A stretch of DNA of 64,000 nucleotides from Acidobacteriaceae bacterium. Its GTDB lineage: Bacteria; Acidobacteriota; Terriglobia; Terriglobales; Acidobacteriaceae. The translations under genes were made by a program, and so were the position numbers. The notes beneath the pieces were generated by a model. It had not been told where the DNA came from. It ran no database searches and was given only the letters and a program-made list of their open reading frames with translations. The stretch's first letter is position 1. Every line of letters begins with the position of its first letter. Of the stretch, positions 25,330-33,411 are shown piece after piece. The DNA lies in assembly GCA_021323655.1 (NCBI GenBank), contig JAJPKO010000021.1, positions 62,001 to 126,000 on the forward strand, read 5' to 3'.

Positions 25330-25781
25330 AGCAAAGACCGGATCCGTCAATGAGGTAACCTGCATGTAACTGCGTCGAAAAAATCGCTTGAATGTTCCTG
25401 CATACGCCGGAAGCCTGTGGAAAACTGCTGTCAACCCCTCTGCAATCGCTTTTTTCGACAATTAGCACATAATAAAGCACTTAGCTCGCCAGCAACATGG
25501 CCGGTTATTTCTGCCCAATTTGATATTCTGGATTCAAGAGCGAAAAGCTTTTCGGAAACGCTTGCTTAGATACGAGCGTCAGGTTGATGTTTCATTCTGT
25601 TGTGGGCCCGCTTGCAGGCTGACATTTTTATAGACCCTTCCGTAAGTTGTTGAAAACACTAGAATGAACTTAAGTATCGAAGAATCAGTAAGATAGCGGG
25701 GGATAATCCCCCGCTATCTTATTGAAAACAAAGAAAAGGCTCCTCGAAGGGGGAGGGGGGAGGGGAGTCCCCTGGAACACG
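25330..25781. other. 452-bp noncoding region between convergent genes
   Basis: I see no gene here. It holds an inverted pair GTCGAAAAAA (25374-25383) / TTTTTTCGAC (25450-25459), a perfect 14-bp palindrome CGAAAAGCTTTTCG (25541-25554), a long perfect hairpin (25689-25721), and a purine tract with three G-runs (25749-25765) just after the receptor's stop on the other strand. Confidence 0.6.
25689..25721. terminator. Perfect 15-bp-stem hairpin between convergent genes
   Basis: TAAGATAGCGGGGGA (25689-25703), loop TAA and TCCCCCGCTATCTTA (25707-25721) pair without a mismatch. It lies between the antiporter (ends 25329) and the oppositely oriented receptor (ends 25782), so it could stop transcription from both sides. 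There is no adjacent T-run on either strand. Confidence 0.55.
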
Positions 25782-28700
25782 CTAGAAGCTCAGGCGCGCG
25801 CTCACCTGGATTTCACGGCCGGGTGTTGTCACTTCCGTGATGGATCCAAACCCTGAGGTATTTACAAAACGGTTTGGCGTCCCCAGGTTCGTGTGGTTGA
25901 GCGCATTGAAGAACTCACCTCGCGTCTCAAACTTCAGTCCCTCCGTCAGGCCGAAGGTGCGGACAACGGCCAGATCCATCGTCTGCATCCCTGGACCATA
26001 CACTGAGTTCCGCCCTGCATTGCCAAAGGTATAGGCCGGCGGCGCCTTGAAGGCTGCCGGGTTAAACCACGTCCGGGCATTGCGCGTTCCCGGCCCAAAG
26101 ACAGGCTTCCCGGTCACATTTGCGCGGATCGGGTTTTCCCCTACCGCGGTCCCTGCATTGGCCGTGTCTCCGAAAACGGAGATCGTCAGCGGAAACCCGG
26201 TCTGTACCTGGAACACAGTAGACGCACGCCAGTTCTGCGTTACCACTTGCGTGAACCGGTTATGTGACCACGCCGGAAGGTCATAAACAGCACTCAGCGC
26301 AAAGCGATGCCGCACATCGCACGCCGGTCCTTTTTCCGCCTTCAGATCGTAGTTGTCCTGCGGAATCGCCGCCTCGAACATGGGCGAACGGAAGTCCGGC
26401 GCATTCGTCAGGCTTTTGGAAAACGTATAGTTCGCGAGCAGACTCAGTCCGCTGGCATACCGGCGGCGCAGGTTCACATACCCTGCGCCATACCAGCTCT
26501 GCGCTGTGTTCTCGAGAAAATTGATCGTACTCACCGGAAAAGTTGTGCTGGCCACAACAGTACTTGCTGGGAATACCGTGTTCGGCACAAAGCTGATCTT
26601 CGGATGGGGACGCCGCGGCTGGATCGGTCCCGGCCCAGGCTGCGCATTGTTGATCAGGTGAGAACGCTGTAAATGGAAGCCGCCTGACCCCAGATAGCCA
26701 ATCTCCAGCGTGGTTTCCTTCCCCAGTGCCTGTTCTACTGAGGCGCTCCACTGCTGAATGTATTGCGGCGCAGGGCTCTGCGGCATTCCCGTAAAGCTCA
26801 CAGTCACAGTACCCAGGACGGCCTGTGGAAAGTTGAACCCGTTAATAGAAGGAGTAAAGTTGTCGCTCTGCGCTGTCTCCGAAAAGACATACGGAACATT
26901 GTGGCGCTGATTGCACCATGTATTCATGTCAACAGGCGTGTAGAAGATTCCATAGGCCGCATGCATCACCAGTCCCATGCGGGGTACACTCTGCGCAATC
27001 CCCAGGCGTGGCGCAAAATTGGCCTTGGGCGGATACATCAACCCCTTCGGATAACCATTCTGCCCGCCGACAAACACCGACGGCACGCCGTTGCTGTCGA
27101 ACGTAAGATTGCTGTTCGTATAACGGATGTCCACCAGCGCGCTCATAAACTCATAGCGGACGCCATAGTTCAGCGTCGTTCGCGGAGTAATGCGCCACGT
27201 GTCCTGCCCATAGCCGTTCGCATACCACTGCCTCAGGTTCATCTGCGGAATCCCCGCTTGCCCCTGCCGGGCTACAGGGAGTCCAAGTAGAAAACTGGCC
27301 AGCGACGATCCGGTACCGTCGTTTGCTCCGATATCAGTAGTAAAGCCATTCGTAAACTGATAAAAGCCGCGGTTCTGGAAGAAGCCCCACATCGGCCAGA
27401 TGAATTTTTGATAAGCTCCGCCAAATTTCACGCTATGGCGCCCTAGCTGCCAGTTCAAAGCATCTCTGCCTTCGATCACCGTGTCCCAGGCATGCATCGG
27501 AGTCGCGCTATAGCTGTCTCCCATCGGTGAGTATCCCTGCACGCTGAAGTATGGAGCACCCCATGCGCCCGGACCGCCGTATCCCGTACCCTGGATTCCT
27601 AACTCGCTCACAATGTCATTCTTGTTTGCGTTCTCTGTCGTATGGTCCATGCTCAGGCGCGAAATCGCCAGCGTAGCCATGTTCAGCCAATTGGAACTGA
27701 AGATATGGTTCCATCCCAAAACCCCCTGCTGCGAAAGATTGTCATGCAGAAAACCAAACCCGGGCAGGTTCTCTGGCATAAATCCATGCTCACCGCCAGC
27801 GCTGTAGCGCGCAAACGCCGTATCTCCGCCCCCGAAGTTGTGGTCAATCCGAAGTGTTCCCTGGTCCGCATAGTGGACCTCGTTCCTTACATCCAGATAG
27901 TTGTTCGCGTCATTGCCCGCGCCTACAACCGTAGGTTGTCCCATCATGGTCATGCCACCCATGTTCATGCCCATCATCACATTGGGCCGCGGCACATATT
28001 TCGTCAACATGACCTTCGCCACCGGACTGATCCGGTCCGGGCAGATTACATTCATCATCCCGTTGCACATGAACTGGTCACGCGTAAACTGCGGGTTCGA
28101 AGCGCTGACCGGAAGCTTTGGATTGTAGTTCGGATTCGGTCGAGTGGTGGCAGGATCATAGATGTCCACGCCGCTCATGCTGAAGTCACCATTGATCTCA
28201 TCCTGCGTCGGTACCGTATCCGTCATCGTCATAGCGGCAACGTGGCGCATCGCCTCATAATTCACAAAGAAGAACGTTCCATGCTTTTTGCCCAGCAGCG
28301 GTCCGCCAAAGGCAGCTCCAAAATTGTTCTGCACCAGGTGCTTGTTGCCGCCCATGTCGTTGAACGAGTGTGCATCCATGGCGCCATTGCGCAAGTATTC
28401 ATATGCAGTTCCGTGGAATGTAGAAGACCCCGACCGCGTCACCACATTTACCTGGCCTCCGCCTGCGCCTCCCATGTCAGCCGAATAGCTGCCAATCTCA
28501 ATCTGAAATTCCTGCACCACGTCCGGCGAAGCGCTCAGGTTCTGTGTATTAAATGTTGGATCAGTATTTGTAGCGCCATCCAGCAGAAAATAATTCGCAT
28601 TCGGTCGCGTCCCGCCAATACTCACAGCCGAACGCTGCCCCGGCCGCCAGTACAGCGGATTCATATCGCCTGTCTGCGCTCCATGGCTGATGTGCGCTCC

Positions 28701-29174
28701 AGGCACCGTCAGCATCAGGTCAATCAGCATTCGGCCGTTCAGCGGAAGCTGCTGCACTGAGCGCCGGTCCACCACTTCACCTACGCTCGTATCGGTCGTC
28801 TTCAGTGTTTCAGGAAGCGCCGTAGCAGTGACTGTCTCTGTTCCTCCGCCCACCTGCAACTGAACGTCGAGCGTGGCTTCCTGCCCTACTTCCAGTTGCA
28901 GCCGCTGGATACTCTGCGCAAAACCGGAATGCGTCACCGCAATCTCGTATTCGCCAGGAAGCAATCCCGGTGCCTCATACAGTCCACCATCGTTCGCAAC
29001 TACTGTGCGCTTAGCGCCTGTAGCAATGGACGTAATTTCAACACTCGCACCCGGGATCGCACGGTGTTCCGGGTCATACACCGATCCGCGCACCACTCCA
29101 TAGTTCGACTGCGCGTTGGCAACAACAGCACAAATACAGAAACAGGAAATAATCAGCAGCAATTTGCGTATCAT
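25782..29174 (-). CDS. Oar-like TonB-dependent receptor with N-terminal carboxypeptidase-regulatory domain
   Basis: 1130 residues from the ATG at 29174, preceded by GGGGAGAG; a longer frame starts four codons earlier. A signal peptide (LLLIISCFCICAVVANAQ) is followed by a CarboxypepD_reg/transthyretin-like domain (about 25-110, VVRGSVYDPEHRAIPGASVEI). Next come a plug (about 120-250, with EVVDRRSVQQLPLNGR and GGGQVNVVTRSGSSTFHG) and a large barrel ending in ARLSF, the aromatic terminus recognised for outer-membrane insertion. A Met/Gly-rich stretch (NVMMGMNMGGMTMMGQ) inside the barrel region is odd. Such giant receptors are highly expanded in Acidobacteriota, probably for oligosaccharide or peptide uptake; the ligand is unknown. 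Confidence 0.9.
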   Translation of the reverse strand: MIRKLLLIISCFCICAVVANAQSNYGVVRGSVYDPEHRAIPGASVEITSIATGAKRTVVANDGGLYEAPGLLPGEYEIAVTHSGFAQSIQRLQLEVGQEATLDVQLQVGGGTETVTATALPETLKTTDTSVGEVVDRRSVQQLPLNGRMLIDLMLTVPGAHISHGAQTGDMNPLYWRPGQRSAVSIGGTRPNANYFLLDGATNTDPTFNTQNLSASPDVVQEFQIEIGSYSADMGGAGGGQVNVVTRSGSSTFHGTAYEYLRNGAMDAHSFNDMGGNKHLVQNNFGAAFGGPLLGKKHGTFFFVNYEAMRHVAAMTMTDTVPTQDEINGDFSMSGVDIYDPATTRPNPNYNPKLPVSASNPQFTRDQFMCNGMMNVICPDRISPVAKVMLTKYVPRPNVMMGMNMGGMTMMGQPTVVGAGNDANNYLDVRNEVHYADQGTLRIDHNFGGGDTAFARYSAGGEHGFMPENLPGFGFLHDNLSQQGVLGWNHIFSSNWLNMATLAISRLSMDHTTENANKNDIVSELGIQGTGYGGPGAWGAPYFSVQGYSPMGDSYSATPMHAWDTVIEGRDALNWQLGRHSVKFGGAYQKFIWPMWGFFQNRGFYQFTNGFTTDIGANDGTGSSLASFLLGLPVARQGQAGIPQMNLRQWYANGYGQDTWRITPRTTLNYGVRYEFMSALVDIRYTNSNLTFDSNGVPSVFVGGQNGYPKGLMYPPKANFAPRLGIAQSVPRMGLVMHAAYGIFYTPVDMNTWCNQRHNVPYVFSETAQSDNFTPSINGFNFPQAVLGTVTVSFTGMPQSPAPQYIQQWSASVEQALGKETTLEIGYLGSGGFHLQRSHLINNAQPGPGPIQPRRPHPKISFVPNTVFPASTVVASTTFPVSTINFLENTAQSWYGAGYVNLRRRYASGLSLLANYTFSKSLTNAPDFRSPMFEAAIPQDNYDLKAEKGPACDVRHRFALSAVYDLPAWSHNRFTQVVTQNWRASTVFQVQTGFPLTISVFGDTANAGTAVGENPIRANVTGKPVFGPGTRNARTWFNPAAFKAPPAYTFGNAGRNSVYGPGMQTMDLAVVRTFGLTEGLKFETRGEFFNALNHTNLGTPNRFVNTSGFGSITEVTTPGREIQVSARLSF

Positions 29175-29404
29175 GGCTCTCCCCAAAAAACAGCCTGGCC
29201 TTGACCTCTTGATGAAAATTACAGGGAAGGCTCAGTCGAACGATATCCGTGCAAGGATGGCATTGTCTTGCGTCTCAGGTACGATTCAGATATCCGCCAA
29301 AAGTCTTAGAGCCAGCCCAGGACATCTCGCCTCCACGCACTCTACTGTCTGTTGTTTACGAACTGGCGAATGAAATATCCGCGTCAGCAGCCCATCATCT
29401 TGGG

Positions 29405-29434
29405 TTGATTTCCACAGAAGCCACAGGATATAGT
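29405..29434 (+). promoter_or_regulatory. Predicted promoter of the riboswitch-nrdAB transcript
   Basis: TTGATT (29405-29410) and TATAGT (29429-29434) are 18 bp apart. Transcription would start near 29441, two bases before the first paired base of the riboswitch, an excellent fit. I found no recognisable NrdR box. Confidence 0.55.
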
Positions 29435-29442
29435 AGTTCTAC

Positions 29443-29620
29443 CTTTGCGGTGCCGGATGGGTCGCCACCCGGCTGAAAAGGGAATCCGGTGCAATTCCGG
29501 AGCTGCCCCGCAGCGGTAAGCAGGAACGAAAGCCTCACCAACAGCACTGGTTCGCCATGGACCGGGAAGCAGAGGCAAGTAGGAACGACAAGCCTGCAAG
29601 CCCGAAGACCTGCCGCAAAG
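29443..29620 (+). ncRNA. Adenosylcobalamin (B12) riboswitch
   Basis: P1 is formed by CTTTGCGG (29443-29450) and CCGCAAAG (29613-29620), a perfect 8-bp match. Inside are the conserved core elements in the right order: AAAAGGGAA near 29476, GGTGCAATTCCGGAGCTGCCC-type B12 box (29488-29509, GCTGCCCCGCAGCGGTAAG), CACTGG (29545-29550), GGGAAG (29564-29569) and AAGCCCGAAGACCTGCC at the 3' end. It lies directly upstream of the class I ribonucleotide reductase genes on the same strand. The expected effect, from the known family, is to switch off nrdAB when coenzyme B12 is plentiful. Confidence 0.95.
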
Positions 29621-29664
29621 AAACACTCATGCGCCTCCGAGGGGAGTGCCGGGTGATGATGGTC

Positions 29665-29710
29665 TTTTTCCGTCATTTTCCTGTTCAGTCTCACCTCTCA
29701 GGCGGAAGGA
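29665..29710 (+). promoter_or_regulatory. Possible RBS-sequestering stem in the nrdA leader
   Basis: TTTTTCCG (29665-29672) can pair over 8 positions, two of them G-U, with CGGAAGGA (29703-29710), which contains the nrdA Shine-Dalgarno sequence. This could be the riboswitch expression platform acting on translation. No strong intrinsic terminator is seen in the leader. Confidence 0.35.
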
Positions 29711-29717
29711 ACTTTCC

Positions 29718-32087
29718 GTGCCTGAATTGCAGACAACGCTTGTCGAAATCGCACCAGACTTCCCGCAGCCGGGACCTGCCTCGCAAATGCAGGTCCGTAA
29801 GCGCAACGGCTCATTCGAACCAGTAGACGTGAACAAGATTGTCCGCGCCGTCCAGCGCTGCTGCCACGGACTTACGCATGTAGACCCGATGCGTGTGGCC
29901 AGTCGCACCATTGGCGGGCTTTACAACGGCGCCAGCACCCGCGAGCTGGACTCCATCTCCATCCAGACCGCCGCTTCGCTCATCGCTGAGGAACCAGAAT
30001 ACTCAAAGCTTGCCGCACGCCTGCTGCTTTCCACCATCGTCAAGGAAGTCTCCGGGCAAAATATCTATTCCTTCTCGCAATCCATCGAACTCGGTCACCA
30101 GGAATCGCTGATTGGCGGGGCTACGTATAACTTCGTGATTGAGAACGCACGCAAACTGAACCATGCCGTAGACGAAGAACTCTCTGGCCGCTTCGAATAC
30201 TTCGGCCTCCGCACCGTATATGATCGCTATCTGCTGCGCCATCCCATCACACGCAAAGTCATTGAGACGCCACAGTATTTCTTTATGCGGGCCTCCTGCG
30301 GACTTGCGCTCACAGTGAGTGAAGCGATTGATTTTTACCGGCTGATGGCGTCCCACGATTACATGCCCAGCTCACCGACACTTTTCAATTCCGGCACGCG
30401 CCACGCGCAAATGTCTTCTTGCTACCTGATTGACTCCCCTGAAGATTCACTAGAAGCGATCTATGACACCTACAAACAGGTGGCCATGCTCTCAAAGTTC
30501 TCCGGAGGCATCGGCCTTGCCTTTCACCGCGTACGGTCGGAAGGCTCTCTGATCCGCGCCACCAACGGCCTCTCCAACGGCATCGTTCCCTGGCTTCATA
30601 CGCTCGACGCCTCCGTCGCGGCCGTCAATCAGGGCGGAAAACGCAAAGGCGCATGCTGCGTCTATCTTGAGCCTTGGCACGCCGACATTGAACAATTCCT
30701 GGAACTACGCGACAACACAGGAGACCACGCCCGCCGCACTTACAATCTGAACCTCGCCAACTGGGTTCCGAACATCTTTATGCGCCGCGTCGAATCGGAC
30801 GGAGCATGGTCGCTCTTCGACCCTAAAACGGTTCCGCATTTCCCCGACCTTTACGGCGAAGAATTCGATAAAGCCTATGAAGAAGCTGAAGCGCAGAAGC
30901 TGTACACAAAGCAGATCAAAGCCCGCGATCTGTACGCGCGCATGATGCGGACCCTGGCGGAAACCGGCAATGGCTGGATGACCTTCAAGGACACAACTAA
31001 CCTCAAGTGCAACCAGACGGGCAATCCAGAAAACGTCGTTCACCTCTCAAACCTCTGCACAGAAATCACCGAGGTCACATCTAGTTCGGAAACGGCCGTC
31101 TGCAACCTTGGCTCCATCAATCTCGCGCGCCATGTCACGCACGGCCAGTTTGATTTCGAAAAGCTCTCCCGCACCGTGCGTACCGCCGTACCAATGCTGG
31201 ATCGCGTCATTGACATCAATTACTATCCCGCCGAAAAAGCAGCATCCGCAAACAATCGCTGGCGCCCCGTCGGCCTTGGCATCATGGGCCTGCAGGACGT
31301 TTTCTTCCAGCTCGGCATCGCATTCGATTCGTCCGAAGCCCGCGCGCTTTCCACGCAGATACAGGAGGAAATATACTTTTACGCGCTCAGCGCTTCCTGT
31401 GATCTCGCCGAGAAGCAAGGCCCGCATCCTGCCTTCAGCGAAACTCGCGCAGCCCAGGGCCAATTGCAGTTCGACCTCTGGGGCGTGCAGCCGAGAGACA
31501 GCTCGCGCTGGGAGGCACTCAAAAACCGCATCCGCCAGCACGGCCTCCGCAACTCACTCCTTATCGCCATCGCCCCAACAGTCACGATCGCTTCCATCGT
31601 GGGCTGCTATGAGTGCATTGAGCCGCAGATTTCCAACCTTTTCAAACGCGAAACTCTCTCCGGAGAATTCCTCCAGGTCAATCGCTATCTCGTCGAAGAA
31701 CTGAAAAAACTTGGCCTATGGACAGAAGAGATGCGCATGCGCATCAAGCTTGCCGAAGGCTCCGTGCAGGGAATGGAAGATCTGCCCGAACAGCTCCGCA
31801 ACATTTACCGCACTGTTTGGGAGCTGCCCATGCGCGCCATCATTGATATGGCCGCCGAGCGCGGTCCCTGGATAGACCAGAGTCAGTCCCTCAACCTCTT
31901 CGCCGAATCACCAAACATTGGCCGCCTCAGCTCCATGTATATGTATGCATGGAAGAGCGGCATCAAGACAACGTACTATCTGCGCTCACGTCCGGCTACA
32001 CGCATTGCGAAAACCACGGTTCAGCAGGCCGCTGCAGCTGTCTCCTGCTCCCTCGAAAATCCAGAGTCCTGCGAAGCCTGCCAATAA
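29718..32087 (+). CDS. nrdA: Class Ia ribonucleoside-diphosphate reductase, alpha subunit
   Basis: 789 residues from the GTG at 29718, which has GGAAGGA 8 bases upstream; a longer frame from 29646 would begin in the leader. It reduces ribonucleoside diphosphates to deoxy forms. An ATP-cone (about 28-110, QVRKRNGSFEPVDVNKIVRA) precedes the catalytic barrel. Active-site blocks are present: MSSCYLID, NLCTEI (Asn-x-Cys-x-Glu with the thiyl Cys), AVCNLGSINL, the radical-transfer TTYYLR pair, and the C-terminal redox pair CEAC. It is followed 12 bp later by nrdB. The upstream cobalamin riboswitch implies a B12-dependent class II reductase elsewhere in the genome. Confidence 0.96.
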   Translation: MPELQTTLVEIAPDFPQPGPASQMQVRKRNGSFEPVDVNKIVRAVQRCCHGLTHVDPMRVASRTIGGLYNGASTRELDSISIQTAASLIAEEPEYSKLAARLLLSTIVKEVSGQNIYSFSQSIELGHQESLIGGATYNFVIENARKLNHAVDEELSGRFEYFGLRTVYDRYLLRHPITRKVIETPQYFFMRASCGLALTVSEAIDFYRLMASHDYMPSSPTLFNSGTRHAQMSSCYLIDSPEDSLEAIYDTYKQVAMLSKFSGGIGLAFHRVRSEGSLIRATNGLSNGIVPWLHTLDASVAAVNQGGKRKGACCVYLEPWHADIEQFLELRDNTGDHARRTYNLNLANWVPNIFMRRVESDGAWSLFDPKTVPHFPDLYGEEFDKAYEEAEAQKLYTKQIKARDLYARMMRTLAETGNGWMTFKDTTNLKCNQTGNPENVVHLSNLCTEITEVTSSSETAVCNLGSINLARHVTHGQFDFEKLSRTVRTAVPMLDRVIDINYYPAEKAASANNRWRPVGLGIMGLQDVFFQLGIAFDSSEARALSTQIQEEIYFYALSASCDLAEKQGPHPAFSETRAAQGQLQFDLWGVQPRDSSRWEALKNRIRQHGLRNSLLIAIAPTVTIASIVGCYECIEPQISNLFKRETLSGEFLQVNRYLVEELKKLGLWTEEMRMRIKLAEGSVQGMEDLPEQLRNIYRTVWELPMRAIIDMAAERGPWIDQSQSLNLFAESPNIGRLSSMYMYAWKSGIKTTYYLRSRPATRIAKTTVQQAAAAVSCSLENPESCEACQ

Positions 32088-32099
32088 GGAGAATCTGCC

Positions 32100-33137
32100 A
32101 TGTCCATCGTTACCGAGTCTTCCGTCAAAGTTCCCGATTCCATTCTGGATCCGGGACTCTGCCTCACCCTGCGCCCCATGCGCTATCCCGTTTTCTTTGA
32201 GATGTTCAGGGATGGCATCCGCAATACCTGGACCGTCGAAGAAGTAGACTTCTCAACCGACCTCGCCGACCTGCGCTCCAAAATGACCCCTGCCGAGGTT
32301 CATCTCATACAGCGTCTCGTTGCTTTCTTCGCCACCGGCGATTCCATCGTCTCCAACAATCTCGTGCTCAATCTTTACAAGCACATCAACTCGCCGGAAG
32401 CGCGCCTCTATCTCTCGCGTCAGCTCTACGAAGAAGCCGTTCACGTGCAGTTCTATCTCACGCTGCTCGACAACTATGTTCCCGATCCAAAGGACAAAGC
32501 AGCCGCCTTCGCAGCCGTCGAAAACATCCCATCTATTGTCAAGAAAGCGCAATTCTGCATGAAGTGGATGGACTCCATTCAGCAACTCAGCGCGCTCTCA
32601 ACAGAAGACGAGCGCCGCCAGTTCCTGCTGAACCTCATTTGCTTTGCCGGATGTATTGAAGGGCTCTTCTTCTTCGCTGCGTTTGCCTATGTTTACTTTC
32701 TCCGCAGCAAAGGCCTTTTGCATGGACTCGCCACTGGCACCAACTGGGTCTTCCGCGACGAAAGCTGCCACCTCGAATTTGCCTTCGAAGTTGTCAGGAC
32801 AGTCCGCAAGCAGCACCCGCACCTCTTTGACAAAGCCATGGAAGACCAGGTCATCTCCATGCTTAAGGAAGCCGTGGATTGTGAAGTACAGTTCGCTGAA
32901 GACCTCCTCTCCGGCGGTGTTGCCGGCCTTTCGCTCAACGATATGCGCGAATACCTCCAATACGTGGCTGACTCCCGCTTGCAGCGGCTGGGCATCAATC
33001 CCGTCTTCGGCTCAAAGAATCCCTTCCCATTCATGGATTTGCAGGACGTCCAGGAGTTGACCAACTTCTTTGAGCGCCGTGTCTCGGCTTATCAGGTCGC
33101 CGTCGAGGGAGAAGTGGCCTTTCACGACGATTTTTAA
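32100..33137 (+). CDS. nrdB: Class Ia ribonucleoside-diphosphate reductase, beta subunit
   Basis: 345 residues. It houses the diiron-tyrosyl radical cofactor. Metal ligands can be followed: Asp in TDLADLR, EEAVH (Glu and His of helix C), the Glu of GCIEGLFF, and DESCH (Glu and His). The radical tyrosine is present four residues after the first His (HVQFY). It is therefore a class Ia type, not the Tyr-less class Ic. The start is 12 bp after nrdA, with GGAG upstream. It requires oxygen for cofactor assembly, so the pair serves aerobic, B12-poor conditions. Confidence 0.96.
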   Translation: MSIVTESSVKVPDSILDPGLCLTLRPMRYPVFFEMFRDGIRNTWTVEEVDFSTDLADLRSKMTPAEVHLIQRLVAFFATGDSIVSNNLVLNLYKHINSPEARLYLSRQLYEEAVHVQFYLTLLDNYVPDPKDKAAAFAAVENIPSIVKKAQFCMKWMDSIQQLSALSTEDERRQFLLNLICFAGCIEGLFFFAAFAYVYFLRSKGLLHGLATGTNWVFRDESCHLEFAFEVVRTVRKQHPHLFDKAMEDQVISMLKEAVDCEVQFAEDLLSGGVAGLSLNDMREYLQYVADSRLQRLGINPVFGSKNPFPFMDLQDVQELTNFFERRVSAYQVAVEGEVAFHDDF

Positions 33138-33163
33138 CCCGCCGCAGGCCAACCCCCACCATC

Positions 33164-33196
33164 GGGCCTCTGTCTAAATAGGTAGAAAGGAGGCCC
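33164..33196 (+). promoter_or_regulatory. Hairpin overlapping the RBS of the 53-residue membrane protein
   Basis: GGGCCTC (33164-33170) and GAGGCCC (33190-33196) are perfect 7-bp inverted arms. The right arm contains half of the strong Shine-Dalgarno AAAGGAGG (33186-33193) of the small gene that starts at 33198. It can hide the RBS, or act as the nrdB terminator. Confidence 0.45.
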
Positions 33197-33197
33197 C

Positions 33198-33359
33198 ATG
33201 GTAGCTCTTCTCGGAATCATGGCGGCAGTTGTCTTCCTCTGTATCCTTGCTGTTCTCTGGAGCACAGGTGTTATCACAACCCGGCGCTTCAATTTCCGTG
33301 GACGCTATAAATCGCATGGCCATGAGCCGCCGCAGCCTCGTGCAACAGGCGTAAACTAG
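33198..33359 (+). CDS. 53-residue single-pass membrane protein of unknown function
   Basis: A short gene with a very strong RBS (AAAGGAGG, 4 bases before ATG). The product has a hydrophobic N-terminal helix (about residues 3-26, LLGIMAAVVFLCILAVLW), then a basic segment (TTRRFNFRGRYKSHGH) and a Pro-rich tail, giving N-out/C-in topology by the positive-inside rule. It lies 60 bp after nrdB on the same strand. I do not recognise the family. RBS quality, codon-like composition and a proper helix argue for a real gene. Confidence 0.6.
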   Translation: MVALLGIMAAVVFLCILAVLWSTGVITTRRFNFRGRYKSHGHEPPQPRATGVN

Positions 33360-33411
33360 CCCCGCTCTTTCTTATTTGGCTATTCCGAGTTACAGTAGCC
33401 TTCATACCAAT

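Noticed and set aside
25749..25765. Possible G-quadruplex in a purine tract
   Set aside because: Only three uninterrupted G-runs are present; a fourth run is needed for a normal three-tier quadruplex.
29243..29381. Three copies of ATATCCG upstream of the Oar-like receptor
   Set aside because: Spacing is irregular (47 and 85 bp), the motif is short, and no palindrome is formed; chance is likely.
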